Of a stretch of DNA of 10,420 nt, positions 1 through 6,589 are shown piece after piece. The DNA is from Methanosarcina sp. UBA402 (GTDB taxonomy: Archaea; Halobacteriota; Methanosarcinia; Methanosarcinales; Methanosarcinaceae): NCBI GenBank assembly GCA_002509325.1, contig DADO01000042.1:55586-66005 (forward strand), given 5' to 3'. Position 1 is the stretch's first letter, and the number at the start of each line of letters is the position of its first letter. The notes under the pieces are model-generated. The model was not told where the DNA came from and searched no databases. It saw nothing but the letters and a program-made list of their open reading frames with translations. A program made the position numbers and the translations under genes.

Positions 1-260
1 TGCGCCGGTTGATCACGCCGATAGGGTTTTGGAGATAAGGATTTCAAATCCAAGCGTTACACTGTTTTTGATCAAATCTTTTCTCACAACCGTTGCGCCG
101 GTTGATCACGCCGATAGGGTTTGGGGATAAGGATTTCAAATCCAAGCGTTACACTGTTTTTGATCAAATCTTTTCTCACAACCGTTGCGCCGGTTGATCA
201 CGCCGTTTCGACGTTATCCGTTTTTGATCAAACTTTTTTTGAAAAAGTTTGAGGTCAAGC
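1..260. repeat. 92-93 bp tandem repeat, two full copies plus one deleted copy
   Basis: Copies begin at 1, 94 and 186, each with the string TGCGCCGGTTGATCACGCCG. The first two (1-93 and 94-185) are nearly identical; they differ by a one-base indel in the TTTTGG/TTTGGG tract. The third keeps both ends of the unit (186-205 and about 208-245) but lacks roughly 30-45 bases of the middle. Each unit carries a module of the type GTTTTTGATCAAA followed by a T-rich tract. In the third copy this tract becomes a perfect hairpin (230-238 with 242-250, loop of 3). The array may extend left of the window. No gene is seen in 1-320. An inverted relative lies at 6771-6817. Confidence 0.9.
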
Positions 261-262
261 AT

Positions 263-274
263 TTTTTTTAAAAG
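263..274 (+). promoter_or_regulatory. putative TATA box for the mevalonate operon
   Basis: A T/A-rich TTTTTTTAAAAG stretch lies about 50 bases before the first ATG of the UbiD-family gene. An archaeal TATA box here would place transcription start near 295-300 and give a leader of only 20-25 bases. No Shine-Dalgarno sequence is visible between there and the ATG, which fits a short-leader transcript. The box sits directly after the tandem-repeat array. This is inference from spacing only. Confidence 0.35.
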
Positions 275-320
275 GCTTGCAGATAATCTTTTTATCATCT
301 GACAGCTTTTTGATATCCAG

Positions 321-1595
321 ATGCCCATGAGTTTTAGACATTTTATCGACCAGTTAAAAGAAAGTGGAAAGCTGGTGGAAATTTCGCAGCCTGTTTCACC
401 AAGGTTTGAAGCTTCGAGGATTGCAAAAACCGCAAAAGCCCCGGTCCTTTTCCATAACGTTTCAGGTTCAAAGGTCATTATGAACCTGCTTGGATCAAGG
501 GATGAACTGGCTTCCATACTTGGAGTTCCTAAAGAAGAAATAATAAAGCGGCTTTCGGAAGTTTCTCCGGAAGGTGAAGTACGGCTGGTGTCAGAGTCTC
601 CAACTCTTGAAATAATTGAAGACCAGGTTGACCTGACAAAACTTCCTATTCTTACTCATTTTGAAAAAGATGGAGCCCCTTACATAACTGCAGGGATTGT
701 AGTTTCCGAGTACGAAGGCGTGACTAATGCTTCTATTCACCGCCTTATGCTTGCAGGAAAAGATAAACTTGCAGCTCGTTTGGTCCCTCCAAGGCATACC
801 TATCTCCTGCACAAAAAAGCCGCCGAGAAAGGCGAAACTCTGCCTGTTGCAGTCGTGCTCGGCTGTGACCCGACAATTATTTACGCGACTTCGACGAGGG
901 TCCCGGTAGAAAAAGAGTTTGAATACGCAGCCGCTCTGCGAGGAGATCCTGTTGAGCTTTTTGAGTGTGCAAATGGGGTAAAGGTCCCTCATGCTGAGAT
1001 TGTGCTTGAAGGCTATATTGATCCTGTAGAGAAGATTGATGAAGGGCCGTTTGTGGATATTACGGGAACCTATGATGTGGTAAGAAAAGAACCTGTTATC
1101 CATATTACCCGGATTATCCACAGAAAAGACCCGATTTATCACGGGATTCTGCCAGCTGGTCCCGAACATCTCCTCATGATGGGCGTGCCTTACGAGCCAA
1201 AGATTTACAGGGCTGTAGGAGAGGTTACCACCGTCAAAAACGTGGTATTGACAGAAGGAGGTTGCTGTTATCTCCATGCAGTCGTTCAGATTGAAAAGCA
1301 GACTGAAGGAGACGGGAAAAATGCCATCATGGCAGCTTTTGCAGCCCACACGAGCCTTAAACATGTAGTGGTTGTGGACAAAGATATAAATATTTTTGAC
1401 CCGAACGATGTTGAGTTTGCAATTGCCACGAGGGTAAAAGGAGATATGGACATTCTTATTGTTCCAAACGTCCGAGGCAGTTCCCTGGATCCGCGAGGAG
1501 CTTCTGACGGGACGACCACAAAAGTGGGAATTGATGCTACAAAAGTTCTTGTAGAAAAGGAAAAATTTGAAAGGGCAGTAATTTCGGGAGAATAA
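321..1595 (+). CDS. UbiD-family decarboxylase, probable anhydromevalonate phosphate decarboxylase
   Basis: This 424-residue protein belongs to the UbiD family of prenylated-FMN decarboxylases and is probably the archaeal enzyme that decarboxylates trans-anhydromevalonate 5-phosphate to isopentenyl phosphate. Family landmarks are visible: TNASIHR at 135-141, giving the equivalents of the cofactor/metal-binding Asn (N136) and active-site Arg (R141); the HAEIVLEG segment with probable metal ligand E226; and EGPFVD at 241-246, giving the Glu/Asp catalytic pair (E241, D246). It is shorter than bacterial UbiD (about 490 residues), as usual for the archaeal clade. The strongest evidence for substrate is the position immediately upstream of both phosphomevalonate dehydratase subunits. 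The prenyl-FMN synthase UbiX, needed for its cofactor, is not in the window. A second ATG six bases downstream (327) is an equally good start; neither has a clear ribosome-binding site. Generic annotations might call it UbiD or menaquinone biosynthesis decarboxylase, which is unlikely to be right here. Confidence 0.9.
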   Translation: MPMSFRHFIDQLKESGKLVEISQPVSPRFEASRIAKTAKAPVLFHNVSGSKVIMNLLGSRDELASILGVPKEEIIKRLSEVSPEGEVRLVSESPTLEIIEDQVDLTKLPILTHFEKDGAPYITAGIVVSEYEGVTNASIHRLMLAGKDKLAARLVPPRHTYLLHKKAAEKGETLPVAVVLGCDPTIIYATSTRVPVEKEFEYAAALRGDPVELFECANGVKVPHAEIVLEGYIDPVEKIDEGPFVDITGTYDVVRKEPVIHITRIIHRKDPIYHGILPAGPEHLLMMGVPYEPKIYRAVGEVTTVKNVVLTEGGCCYLHAVVQIEKQTEGDGKNAIMAAFAAHTSLKHVVVVDKDINIFDPNDVEFAIATRVKGDMDILIVPNVRGSSLDPRGASDGTTTKVGIDATKVLVEKEKFERAVISGE

Positions 1596-1640
1596 ATAAA
1601 AAATTATTTCAAGCATCTGGCAATTACCGAGTGAATTTCA

Positions 1641-2846
1641 ATGTATCTTACAAAAGAAGAAGAGCAAATCCTGAATGGGGAAGCTGGGGAGACTTTAAGG
1701 CAGGCTCTCGAAATCCTGGTGGCGCTTGGAGATATTTACGGGGCAGACAGGCTTATCCCCATCAAAAGCGCCCAGATCGCAGGGGTTTCCTACAAAACCA
1801 TAGGCGATGCAGGCCTTGAATGGATTTCAGACCTGCAGGGCAAGGTTAAGGTTCCTGCAATTTTAAATCCTGCAGGAATGGATCTGGAAGACTGGAAAAG
1901 GCTCAGGATCTCGCCCGATTTTGCAGAAAAACAAAAATTGATTGTCCAGGCCTACGAAAAACTGGGAATTAAGTGTGAATGCACGTGTACGCCTTATACC
2001 CTTGAGGGTTTTGACGTCGGTTACGGCGACCACCTGGCATGGAGCGAATCGTCAGCCGTCTCCTATGCAAATTCCGTGATTGGAGCCAGGACAAATCGGG
2101 AAGGCGGGCCATCAGCCCTGTCTGCGGCACTTCTCGGGAAAACCGCAAATTATGGGTTCCATCTGGACGAAAACCGTGTGCCTGAGATCTCTTTTGACGT
2201 AGAATATCCACTGGAAAGATCAGATTACGGTGCACTAGGGTATGTAGCTGGCAAACTTGCAGGAAGCAAAGTGCCTGTTTTCCATCTCAGGAATTCTCCG
2301 GATGCAGATGAATTAAAAGCGCTCGGAGCTGCAATGGCAGCTTCTGGAGCAGTTGCCCTTTATCATGTGGAAGGAGTCACGCCTGATATATGCAGGCTGG
2401 ATTTTGAGGAACCAGCAGAAAAAATAACAATTGAGAGAAAGCAACTTGATGAGGTTTATGAGAGCCTGAGAAAAACCTGCAAAGAACCCGAATTGATAAC
2501 CATAGGGTGCCCTCACTGCTCGGCGGCCGAGCTTGAAAAAGCCGCCAAGCTTCTGAAAGGAAAAACCGTTTTAAAAGAGTTCTGGATCTTTACCTCAAGA
2601 GGACTTGCAAAACGCTATCCAGAATATATCAGGGCAATCGAAAAAAGTGGAGCTAAAGTTGTCTGTGACACTTGCATGGTAGTTTCTCCTGCTACCAATA
2701 ACTATTCCTGCGTCATGGTAAACTCAGGAAAAGCTCTTGCTTACGTGCCAGGGATGTGCGGGGCTCAAGCAGTATACGGAAGTATGGAGGCATGTATTAA
2801 GGAGGCAGTCGGCGAAACAACAAACAAAGCAGGTGGTTCCTATTAA
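1641..2846 (+). CDS. Aconitase X large (catalytic) subunit, probable phosphomevalonate dehydratase large subunit
   Basis: The 401-residue protein is an aconitase-X catalytic subunit (older label DUF521). With the small subunit it should dehydrate (R)-5-phosphomevalonate to trans-anhydromevalonate 5-phosphate, the first step of the modified archaeal mevalonate pathway. Cysteines suited to bind an iron-sulfur cluster are C112/C114/C116 (CECTCTPY), C290/C293 (GCPHCS) and C342/C345 (CDTCMV); the exact ligands cannot be assigned by eye. Other typical segments are the SAQIAGVSY region (43-51), the GYGDHLAWSESSAVSYANSVIGARTN region (127-152) and the glycine-rich C-terminal part around VPGMCG (369-374). 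It starts 45 bases after the UbiD-family gene and overlaps the small-subunit gene, so all three are almost certainly one operon. The ATG has only a weak purine stretch (GAGTGA) upstream. Bacterial relatives act on hydroxyproline-derived substrates, but the neighbours argue for phosphomevalonate. Confidence 0.92.
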   Translation: MYLTKEEEQILNGEAGETLRQALEILVALGDIYGADRLIPIKSAQIAGVSYKTIGDAGLEWISDLQGKVKVPAILNPAGMDLEDWKRLRISPDFAEKQKLIVQAYEKLGIKCECTCTPYTLEGFDVGYGDHLAWSESSAVSYANSVIGARTNREGGPSALSAALLGKTANYGFHLDENRVPEISFDVEYPLERSDYGALGYVAGKLAGSKVPVFHLRNSPDADELKALGAAMAASGAVALYHVEGVTPDICRLDFEEPAEKITIERKQLDEVYESLRKTCKEPELITIGCPHCSAAELEKAAKLLKGKTVLKEFWIFTSRGLAKRYPEYIRAIEKSGAKVVCDTCMVVSPATNNYSCVMVNSGKALAYVPGMCGAQAVYGSMEACIKEAVGETTNKAGGSY

Positions 2847-3285
2847 ACTTAAAGGCAGGACAATTTCCAGAGGTTGTGCAAAAGGTGAAGTACTGCTCTC
2901 CAGAGATCCCATTTCCTTCCTTGGCAGTATAGACCCGAAAACCGGAGTTGTAATTGAAGAAAACCATGTCCTTGAAGGAAAATCAATCCAGGGTAAAGTC
3001 CTTGTTTTTCCCCATGGAAAAGGTTCTACAGTTGGCTCGTATGTTATGTATCAGCTGAAGAAAAATGGAGCTGCACCTGTGGCGATAATAAATCTGGAGA
3101 CTGAACCTATAGTTGCAGTTGGAGCTATTATCTCCGAAATTCCACTTGTTGATATGCTTGAGAAGAACCCTTACGAAGTATTAAATAATGGAGACCTTGT
3201 TCTGGTTAACGGAAGCAGAGGATATATTGAACTTATCAAGCAGGAAACGATTAAAACTGAAAGCATTAAAACTGAAAGCGATTAA
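2833..3285 (+). CDS. Aconitase X small (swivel) subunit, probable phosphomevalonate dehydratase small subunit
   Basis: This is the DUF126/UPF0107 swivel-domain partner of the aconitase-X large subunit. From a GTG start at 2833 it has 150 residues, beginning MVPIKLKGRTISRG, the usual family N-terminus. The signature FPHGKGSTVGSY is at 59-70; S65 corresponds to the conserved active-site serine. The frame is open upstream to an ATG at 2737, but that would add 32 residues with no family likeness that only reflect the overlapping large-subunit gene. The GTG overlaps the large-subunit stop by 14 bases, which suggests translational coupling; a GGAGG at 2801-2805 is too distant to serve the GTG. The last 15 or so residues (ETIKTESIKTESD) are encoded by a 15/16-bp tandem repeat that continues past the stop codon, so the tail is probably a recent, non-conserved extension. 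Confidence 0.9.
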   Translation: MVPIKLKGRTISRGCAKGEVLLSRDPISFLGSIDPKTGVVIEENHVLEGKSIQGKVLVFPHGKGSTVGSYVMYQLKKNGAAPVAIINLETEPIVAVGAIISEIPLVDMLEKNPYEVLNNGDLVLVNGSRGYIELIKQETIKTESIKTESD

Positions 3286-3325
3286 AACTGAAAGCGATTA
3301 AAACTGAAAGCGATTAAAACTGAAA
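3249..3325 (+). repeat. 15/16-bp tandem array across the end of the aconitase-X small-subunit gene
   Basis: The unit GATTAAAACTGAAAGC occurs at 3249-3264, 3280-3295 and 3296-3311. A 15-base form lacking the first G is at 3265-3279, and a partial copy at 3312-3325. The 15-base copy keeps the reading frame, and the first following 16-base copy brings TAA into frame at 3283-3285. The array therefore supplies both the C-terminal tail and the stop codon of the gene. Confidence 0.95.
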
Positions 3326-3333
3326 AAATAATC

Positions 3334-3429
3334 AGTAAAATTGGAAACTAGTAAAATTGGAAACTAGTAAAATTGGAAACTAGTAAAATTGGAAACTAGT
3401 AAAGTTGAAAACTAGTAAAGTTGAAAAAT
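3334..3429 (+). repeat. Second 16-bp tandem array
   Basis: Four perfect copies of AGTAAAATTGGAAACT (3334-3397) are followed by two variant copies, AGTAAAGTTGAAAACT (3398-3413) and AGTAAAGTTGAAAAAT (3414-3429). The unit has the same 16-base length as the preceding array and matches it at about 11 of 16 positions when aligned, so the two arrays probably share an origin. Both arrays end in the same motif, GAAAAATAATCAG followed by AAAA. The array is non-coding. Confidence 0.95.
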
Positions 3430-3654
3430 AATCAGCAAAATAAATGACAATAATAAGTTCTGAAAGCTGAAAATGGATAAGTCCAAAAATGGCTTTGTAG
3501 AAAACCTATCTTAGTCAGATTCAGTAGGCTTTGGAATGAATAAGTAAAGATATATCAGATGATTCAGTCCAAATAAATGGAAATTTTTCATTTAAGAGGA
3601 TTTCCACAGAGCCCTAAAAATTAAACTTTAAGCTTGGGAGATAGGAACTCCAAA
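3430..3654 (+). promoter_or_regulatory. Intergenic region upstream of the site-2 protease, with putative TATA box
   Basis: After the arrays there is about 220 bases of AT-rich sequence with no gene. A TATA-like AAAGATATATCAG sits at 3547-3557, which would start transcription near 3578 and leave a leader of about 75 bases before the ATG at 3655. Other A/T stretches nearer the gene (for example 3614-3630) are possible alternatives. I see no clear terminator for the upstream operon other than T/A-poor repeats. Confidence 0.3.
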
Positions 3655-4749
3655 ATGAACCAAGAAAACCATAAGAAAGGCAAAGGAAAATTCAATGTCG
3701 AAGAAACGGTTTCGCGTTTATACCCTTTTATAGCCAGGGTTTTTGACGTGTATGAGATCCAGAATTCTGGAGAAACCCTTTATTTCTATGGAACTCCTAA
3801 AACCACGGCTGAAAATATTGAAGGAGTGCTCTGGGAGCCTCTACAACAGTTTGGGTTCGGACATACGCTGAAGTACGAGCTTGGAGAACACATAATTCTG
3901 GTTTTTCCTGAAAAGAAGGCAAAGGAAAAGACCTCGCTAAACCTTGTCCTTTTCATAGCAACCCTTTTTACGACCATGGTTTGCGGAGCCTGGATGCTCG
4001 GAGTGAATCTTGAAGAAGAGCCTCTCCAGCTTTTCCGGGGCTTATCTTTTACCCTTGCGATAATGGCTGTTCTTGGTTCCCATGAAATGGCTCACTATGC
4101 AATGGCCAGATATCACGGGATGAAGGCATCTCTTCCGTATTTCATTCCTTTTCCCACTTTTATTGGTACTATGGGAGCAGTAATTCACTACAAAGGACCT
4201 GTGCCCAGTCGAAAAGCGCTTTTTGATGTGGGAATTGCAGGGCCGCTGGTAGGCCTGCTCATGTCAGTCGTAGTTACTGTCATAGGACTTAACCTTGAAG
4301 CGCCTGCATCTTTGATGTTTGATCCTGGTCTGCCCCCTCTCTTCGTGATAATCCAGAACCTTGTTGGAACTACCGGAGAAAACCTTCATCCTGTTGCTTT
4401 TGCAGGCTGGGTAGGAATGTTCGTGACCCTGCTTAACCTTCTTCCTGCAGGGCAACTTGACGGGGGCCATATCCTCAGGGCCATGATGGGTAAGAAGGCT
4501 GAAAAGATTTCTTTTCTAATGCCGCGCATCCTGTTCCTGATAGGGCTTTATGTGATTTACTGGCTGAAGGAAGACGGATTTATATGGTTTTTCTGGGCTC
4601 TTCTCCTCTGGGTTTTTGCAGCAGCAGGGCATCCGTCACCCCTGCATGATAAAGTTAAACTGGATAAAAAACGCATCCTTCTAGGGATTATTATTTTTAT
4701 TCTGGGCCTTCTCTGCTTTACTTTGATCCCTTTTAAGTCGATTCCCTGA
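3655..4749 (+). CDS. Site-2 protease family (M50) intramembrane zinc metalloprotease
   Basis: The 364-residue protein is an intramembrane zinc protease of peptidase family M50, resembling the archaeal/plant EGY branch. The zinc site HEMAH is at 143-147 inside a hydrophobic segment, and the third ligand is D269 in NLLPAGQLDGGH (261-272). Residues 1-90 form a soluble, charged N-terminal domain; hydrophobic segments follow at about 96-116, 130-150, 190-213, 226-238, 248-266, 288-304, 308-324 and 341-359. Members cut membrane-anchored substrates, often regulatory proteins, but nothing here identifies the substrate. A TTG at 3634 could add seven residues. The ATG at 3655 is preferred because GGGAG (3636-3640) and AGGA (3643-3646) lie just upstream of it and the former would fall inside the longer form. 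A radical SAM gene follows 32 bases downstream, likely in the same transcript. Family call is firm; role is unknown. Confidence 0.9.
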   Translation: MNQENHKKGKGKFNVEETVSRLYPFIARVFDVYEIQNSGETLYFYGTPKTTAENIEGVLWEPLQQFGFGHTLKYELGEHIILVFPEKKAKEKTSLNLVLFIATLFTTMVCGAWMLGVNLEEEPLQLFRGLSFTLAIMAVLGSHEMAHYAMARYHGMKASLPYFIPFPTFIGTMGAVIHYKGPVPSRKALFDVGIAGPLVGLLMSVVVTVIGLNLEAPASLMFDPGLPPLFVIIQNLVGTTGENLHPVAFAGWVGMFVTLLNLLPAGQLDGGHILRAMMGKKAEKISFLMPRILFLIGLYVIYWLKEDGFIWFFWALLLWVFAAAGHPSPLHDKVKLDKKRILLGIIIFILGLLCFTLIPFKSIP

Positions 4750-4772
4750 AGGAATCCGGAATTTTAAAAAAC

Positions 4773-4778
4773 GGAGGG
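4773..4778 (+). promoter_or_regulatory. Strong Shine-Dalgarno of the radical SAM gene
   Basis: GGAGGG lies 4 bases before the ATG at 4782 and 7 bases before a second, adjacent ATG at 4785. The 7-base spacing suits the second ATG better, so the protein may be one residue shorter than annotated. Confidence 0.75.
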
Positions 4779-4781
4779 AAA

Positions 4782-5924
4782 ATGATGGACGTAAATTTCC
4801 GGTACAGCAAGAAAAATTCTTACAGCTTTGCAGTCCTTTCGCCTTTACTGCCGGAAGCCGGGTTTGTAGACAAACCTGTAAACGGGATAATGATCTACAG
4901 TTTTACAACGCGCCAGGCAGCAAAGGTTTTTATGGAAGTAAAAAATGCAGGTACGGATTCGATTTTCATTGCGGGAGGCCCTCATCCATCCGGGACTCCA
5001 GAAGAGACATTCGAATATTTTGATTACGTCGTGATCGGGGAAGGAGAAGAAACCCTTCCAGAACTTGTGAAAGTGATTCAGGAACGGGGAGATCCAGGAA
5101 AAGTCAGGGGCATTGCATTCAGGGATCCTAAATCCGGCAAAGTTGTCATAACTCCGAAAAGACCTTATGTAGATCTTGACTCCTATCCCTGTTTTGACCC
5201 TGAAAAACTTCGGGCTCCTATTGAAATCAGTAGGGGATGTCCGTGGGGCTGCAAGTACTGCCAGACTCCCAGGCTTTTCGGAAGAGAGGTCAGACACAGA
5301 AGTATAGACTCCATTGTAAAAAATGCAGGATATTATAATGACCTCCGTTTTATAGCCTCCAATGCCTTAGGCTACGGAAGTGATGGAATTCATCCCAGAT
5401 TTGATAAGGTTGAGAAACTGCTTTTCGCACTTCACAAACTCCCTGGTAAGAAAATCTTCTTTGGAACGTTTCCTTCTGAAGTGCGCCCGGAATTCGTGAC
5501 CGACGAATCGGCTGAACTTGTTAGGAAATATTGCGCAAACAATAGCCTTAGCCTTGGGGCTCAATCCGGTAGTGATCAAATTCTAAAGGAGATCCGAAGA
5601 GGGCATACTGTAGAAGACAGTATTTCGGCTGTTGAGTGCTGCCTGGAGCATGAAATAACTCCTGCGGTTGATTTTATCTTCGGCTTTCCCACCGAAACCG
5701 AAGAAGATCAGGAAAAAAGCCTTGACCTTGTCCGCTGGATCTGCAAGAAAGGCGGCACTGTAAGGGCTCATTATTTGGCTCCTCTGCCAGGAACTCCATA
5801 TGCATCAGCCGTCCCAGTAGAAGTAAGTGATCGAGTAAGAAGAGAACTTGGAAAGCTTGCCCTTGGGGGCAAACTCACAGGATATTGGGAAAAACGCCGA
5901 AAATCTGAAAAAAGATTGAATTAA
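4782..5924 (+). CDS. Radical SAM protein with B12-binding-like N-terminal domain, MJ1487 family
   Basis: This 380-residue protein has a Rossmann-like N-terminal part (about 1-130) of the cobalamin-binding type and a radical SAM core. The cluster motif CPWGCKYC gives C153, C157 and C160, ligands for the [4Fe-4S] cluster that cleaves S-adenosylmethionine. The N-terminal domain has the usual late motifs (IFIAGGPHPSG at 61-71, VVIGEGEETLPEL at 83-95) but I see no DxHxxG cobalamin-anchoring motif; its N-terminus is short, so cobalamin may not bind or binds base-off differently. Later core features are SLGAQSGSDQILKEIRRGH (257-275) and FIFGFPTETEEDQEKS (298-313). The arrangement matches the methanogen family typified by MJ1487, whose reaction is unknown to me. 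It resembles B12-dependent methylthiolases/methyltransferases, but lacks an obvious TRAM domain. It follows the M50 protease at 32 bases, so co-expression is likely. Confidence 0.88.
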   Translation: MMDVNFRYSKKNSYSFAVLSPLLPEAGFVDKPVNGIMIYSFTTRQAAKVFMEVKNAGTDSIFIAGGPHPSGTPEETFEYFDYVVIGEGEETLPELVKVIQERGDPGKVRGIAFRDPKSGKVVITPKRPYVDLDSYPCFDPEKLRAPIEISRGCPWGCKYCQTPRLFGREVRHRSIDSIVKNAGYYNDLRFIASNALGYGSDGIHPRFDKVEKLLFALHKLPGKKIFFGTFPSEVRPEFVTDESAELVRKYCANNSLSLGAQSGSDQILKEIRRGHTVEDSISAVECCLEHEITPAVDFIFGFPTETEEDQEKSLDLVRWICKKGGTVRAHYLAPLPGTPYASAVPVEVSDRVRRELGKLALGGKLTGYWEKRRKSEKRLN

Positions 5925-5937
5925 GGGATCGGGTTGA

Positions 5938-6133
5938 AAGCCGATATTTGAAATCAAGTTATTTGTATTCGGTTAAGGATTTTGTTAACCCAAAATTGAC
6001 TACTCATATTCTAATCGCATATTGATATCCAATTTTGTAGTTGACGAAAATTACGATGAAAGTAATATGTTTGGAACAATTCGTATCTTAACCGAATCCA
6101 AATGGAGATCAAGTGAAATCAAGTATCGGCTTT
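5938..6133. repeat. 196-bp imperfect inverted-repeat element
   Basis: The outer ends AAAGCCGAT (5938-5946) and ATCGGCTTT (6125-6133) are exact reverse complements. Further in, ATTCGGTTAAG (5967-5977) pairs with CTTAACCGAAT (6087-6097). A third nested pair is CAAAATTG (5991-5998) with CAATTTTG (6030-6037). A direct TGAAATCAAGT copy also sits in each arm. It begins 14 bases after the radical SAM stop. It could be a miniature transposable element remnant or a structured transcript/terminator. I could not see a convincing target-site duplication. Confidence 0.65.
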
Positions 6134-6589
6134 AAAACCAGACTTCGTTGTTCTGATTCAAAAAACCACTGAGATAATTCCGCACAAGATATTTGCTTTG
6201 ATCCTATTATTGTCTTCTTTTATCAACTCCAGTAACCTGAATTGAGTTTATGTCCATATTTTTATTCTTTCTAGCTCATTTTTAGTTCGTATTAAATTTC
6301 TGGGATATAATTATTCATTTGTTATTTTGGCTGAACCTGTTTTTCAAGTTAATTTTATTGATCTTGCACTTTTGATTGATCTTATACTACCGGCTATTCC
6401 TTTAATCAAATAGTACTTCGAGTTTTTGCTACTTTTTGGTGTCGATTGTGCATTTTTTGAGATTAGGAGGCTCTCATACTGACATGCATCTAATAAGGGA
6501 GGTTTTTCGTTTTTAGTCCCATCAGTAATAAAGTAATCAATGTATTTATAATTTGTTGCTACTAATTTGAAATTAAGTATACAACCTGA
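6134..6589. other. AT-rich intergenic stretch without a convincing gene
   Basis: No frame here has family-like protein sequence or a good start with ribosome-binding site. A minus-strand frame stays open through most of it (see the questionable frame at 6344-6742). Confidence 0.5.

Noticed and set aside
230..250. Intrinsic terminator at the hairpin of the left-edge repeat
   Set aside because: The stem is almost all A-T and sits just upstream of the promoter, with no upstream gene in the window to terminate; kept only as part of the repeat.
1..260. CRISPR-like array at the left edge
   Set aside because: The whole 92-93 bp unit is conserved, including what would be the spacer.
591..1616. Long minus-strand open frame opposite the UbiD-family gene
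   Set aside because: It is the antisense shadow of a clear gene; composition is rich in Cys, Phe and Asn and no family is recognisable.
2737..2832. Upstream extension of the aconitase-X small subunit from an ATG at 2737
   Set aside because: The added 32 residues lie wholly inside the large-subunit gene in another frame and have no family likeness; the GTG at 2833 gives the normal N-terminus.
3249..3429. CRISPR array
   Set aside because: The 16-bp units are directly abutting with no spacers, and no cas genes are present.
4653..4740. Lipoprotein or signal peptide features near the protease C-terminus
   Set aside because: The hydrophobic segment at 341-359 is a C-terminal membrane helix; no lipobox or cleavage context is seen.
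5938..6133. Complete insertion sequence
   Set aside because: The 196-bp element has no room for a transposase and no clear target-site duplication.
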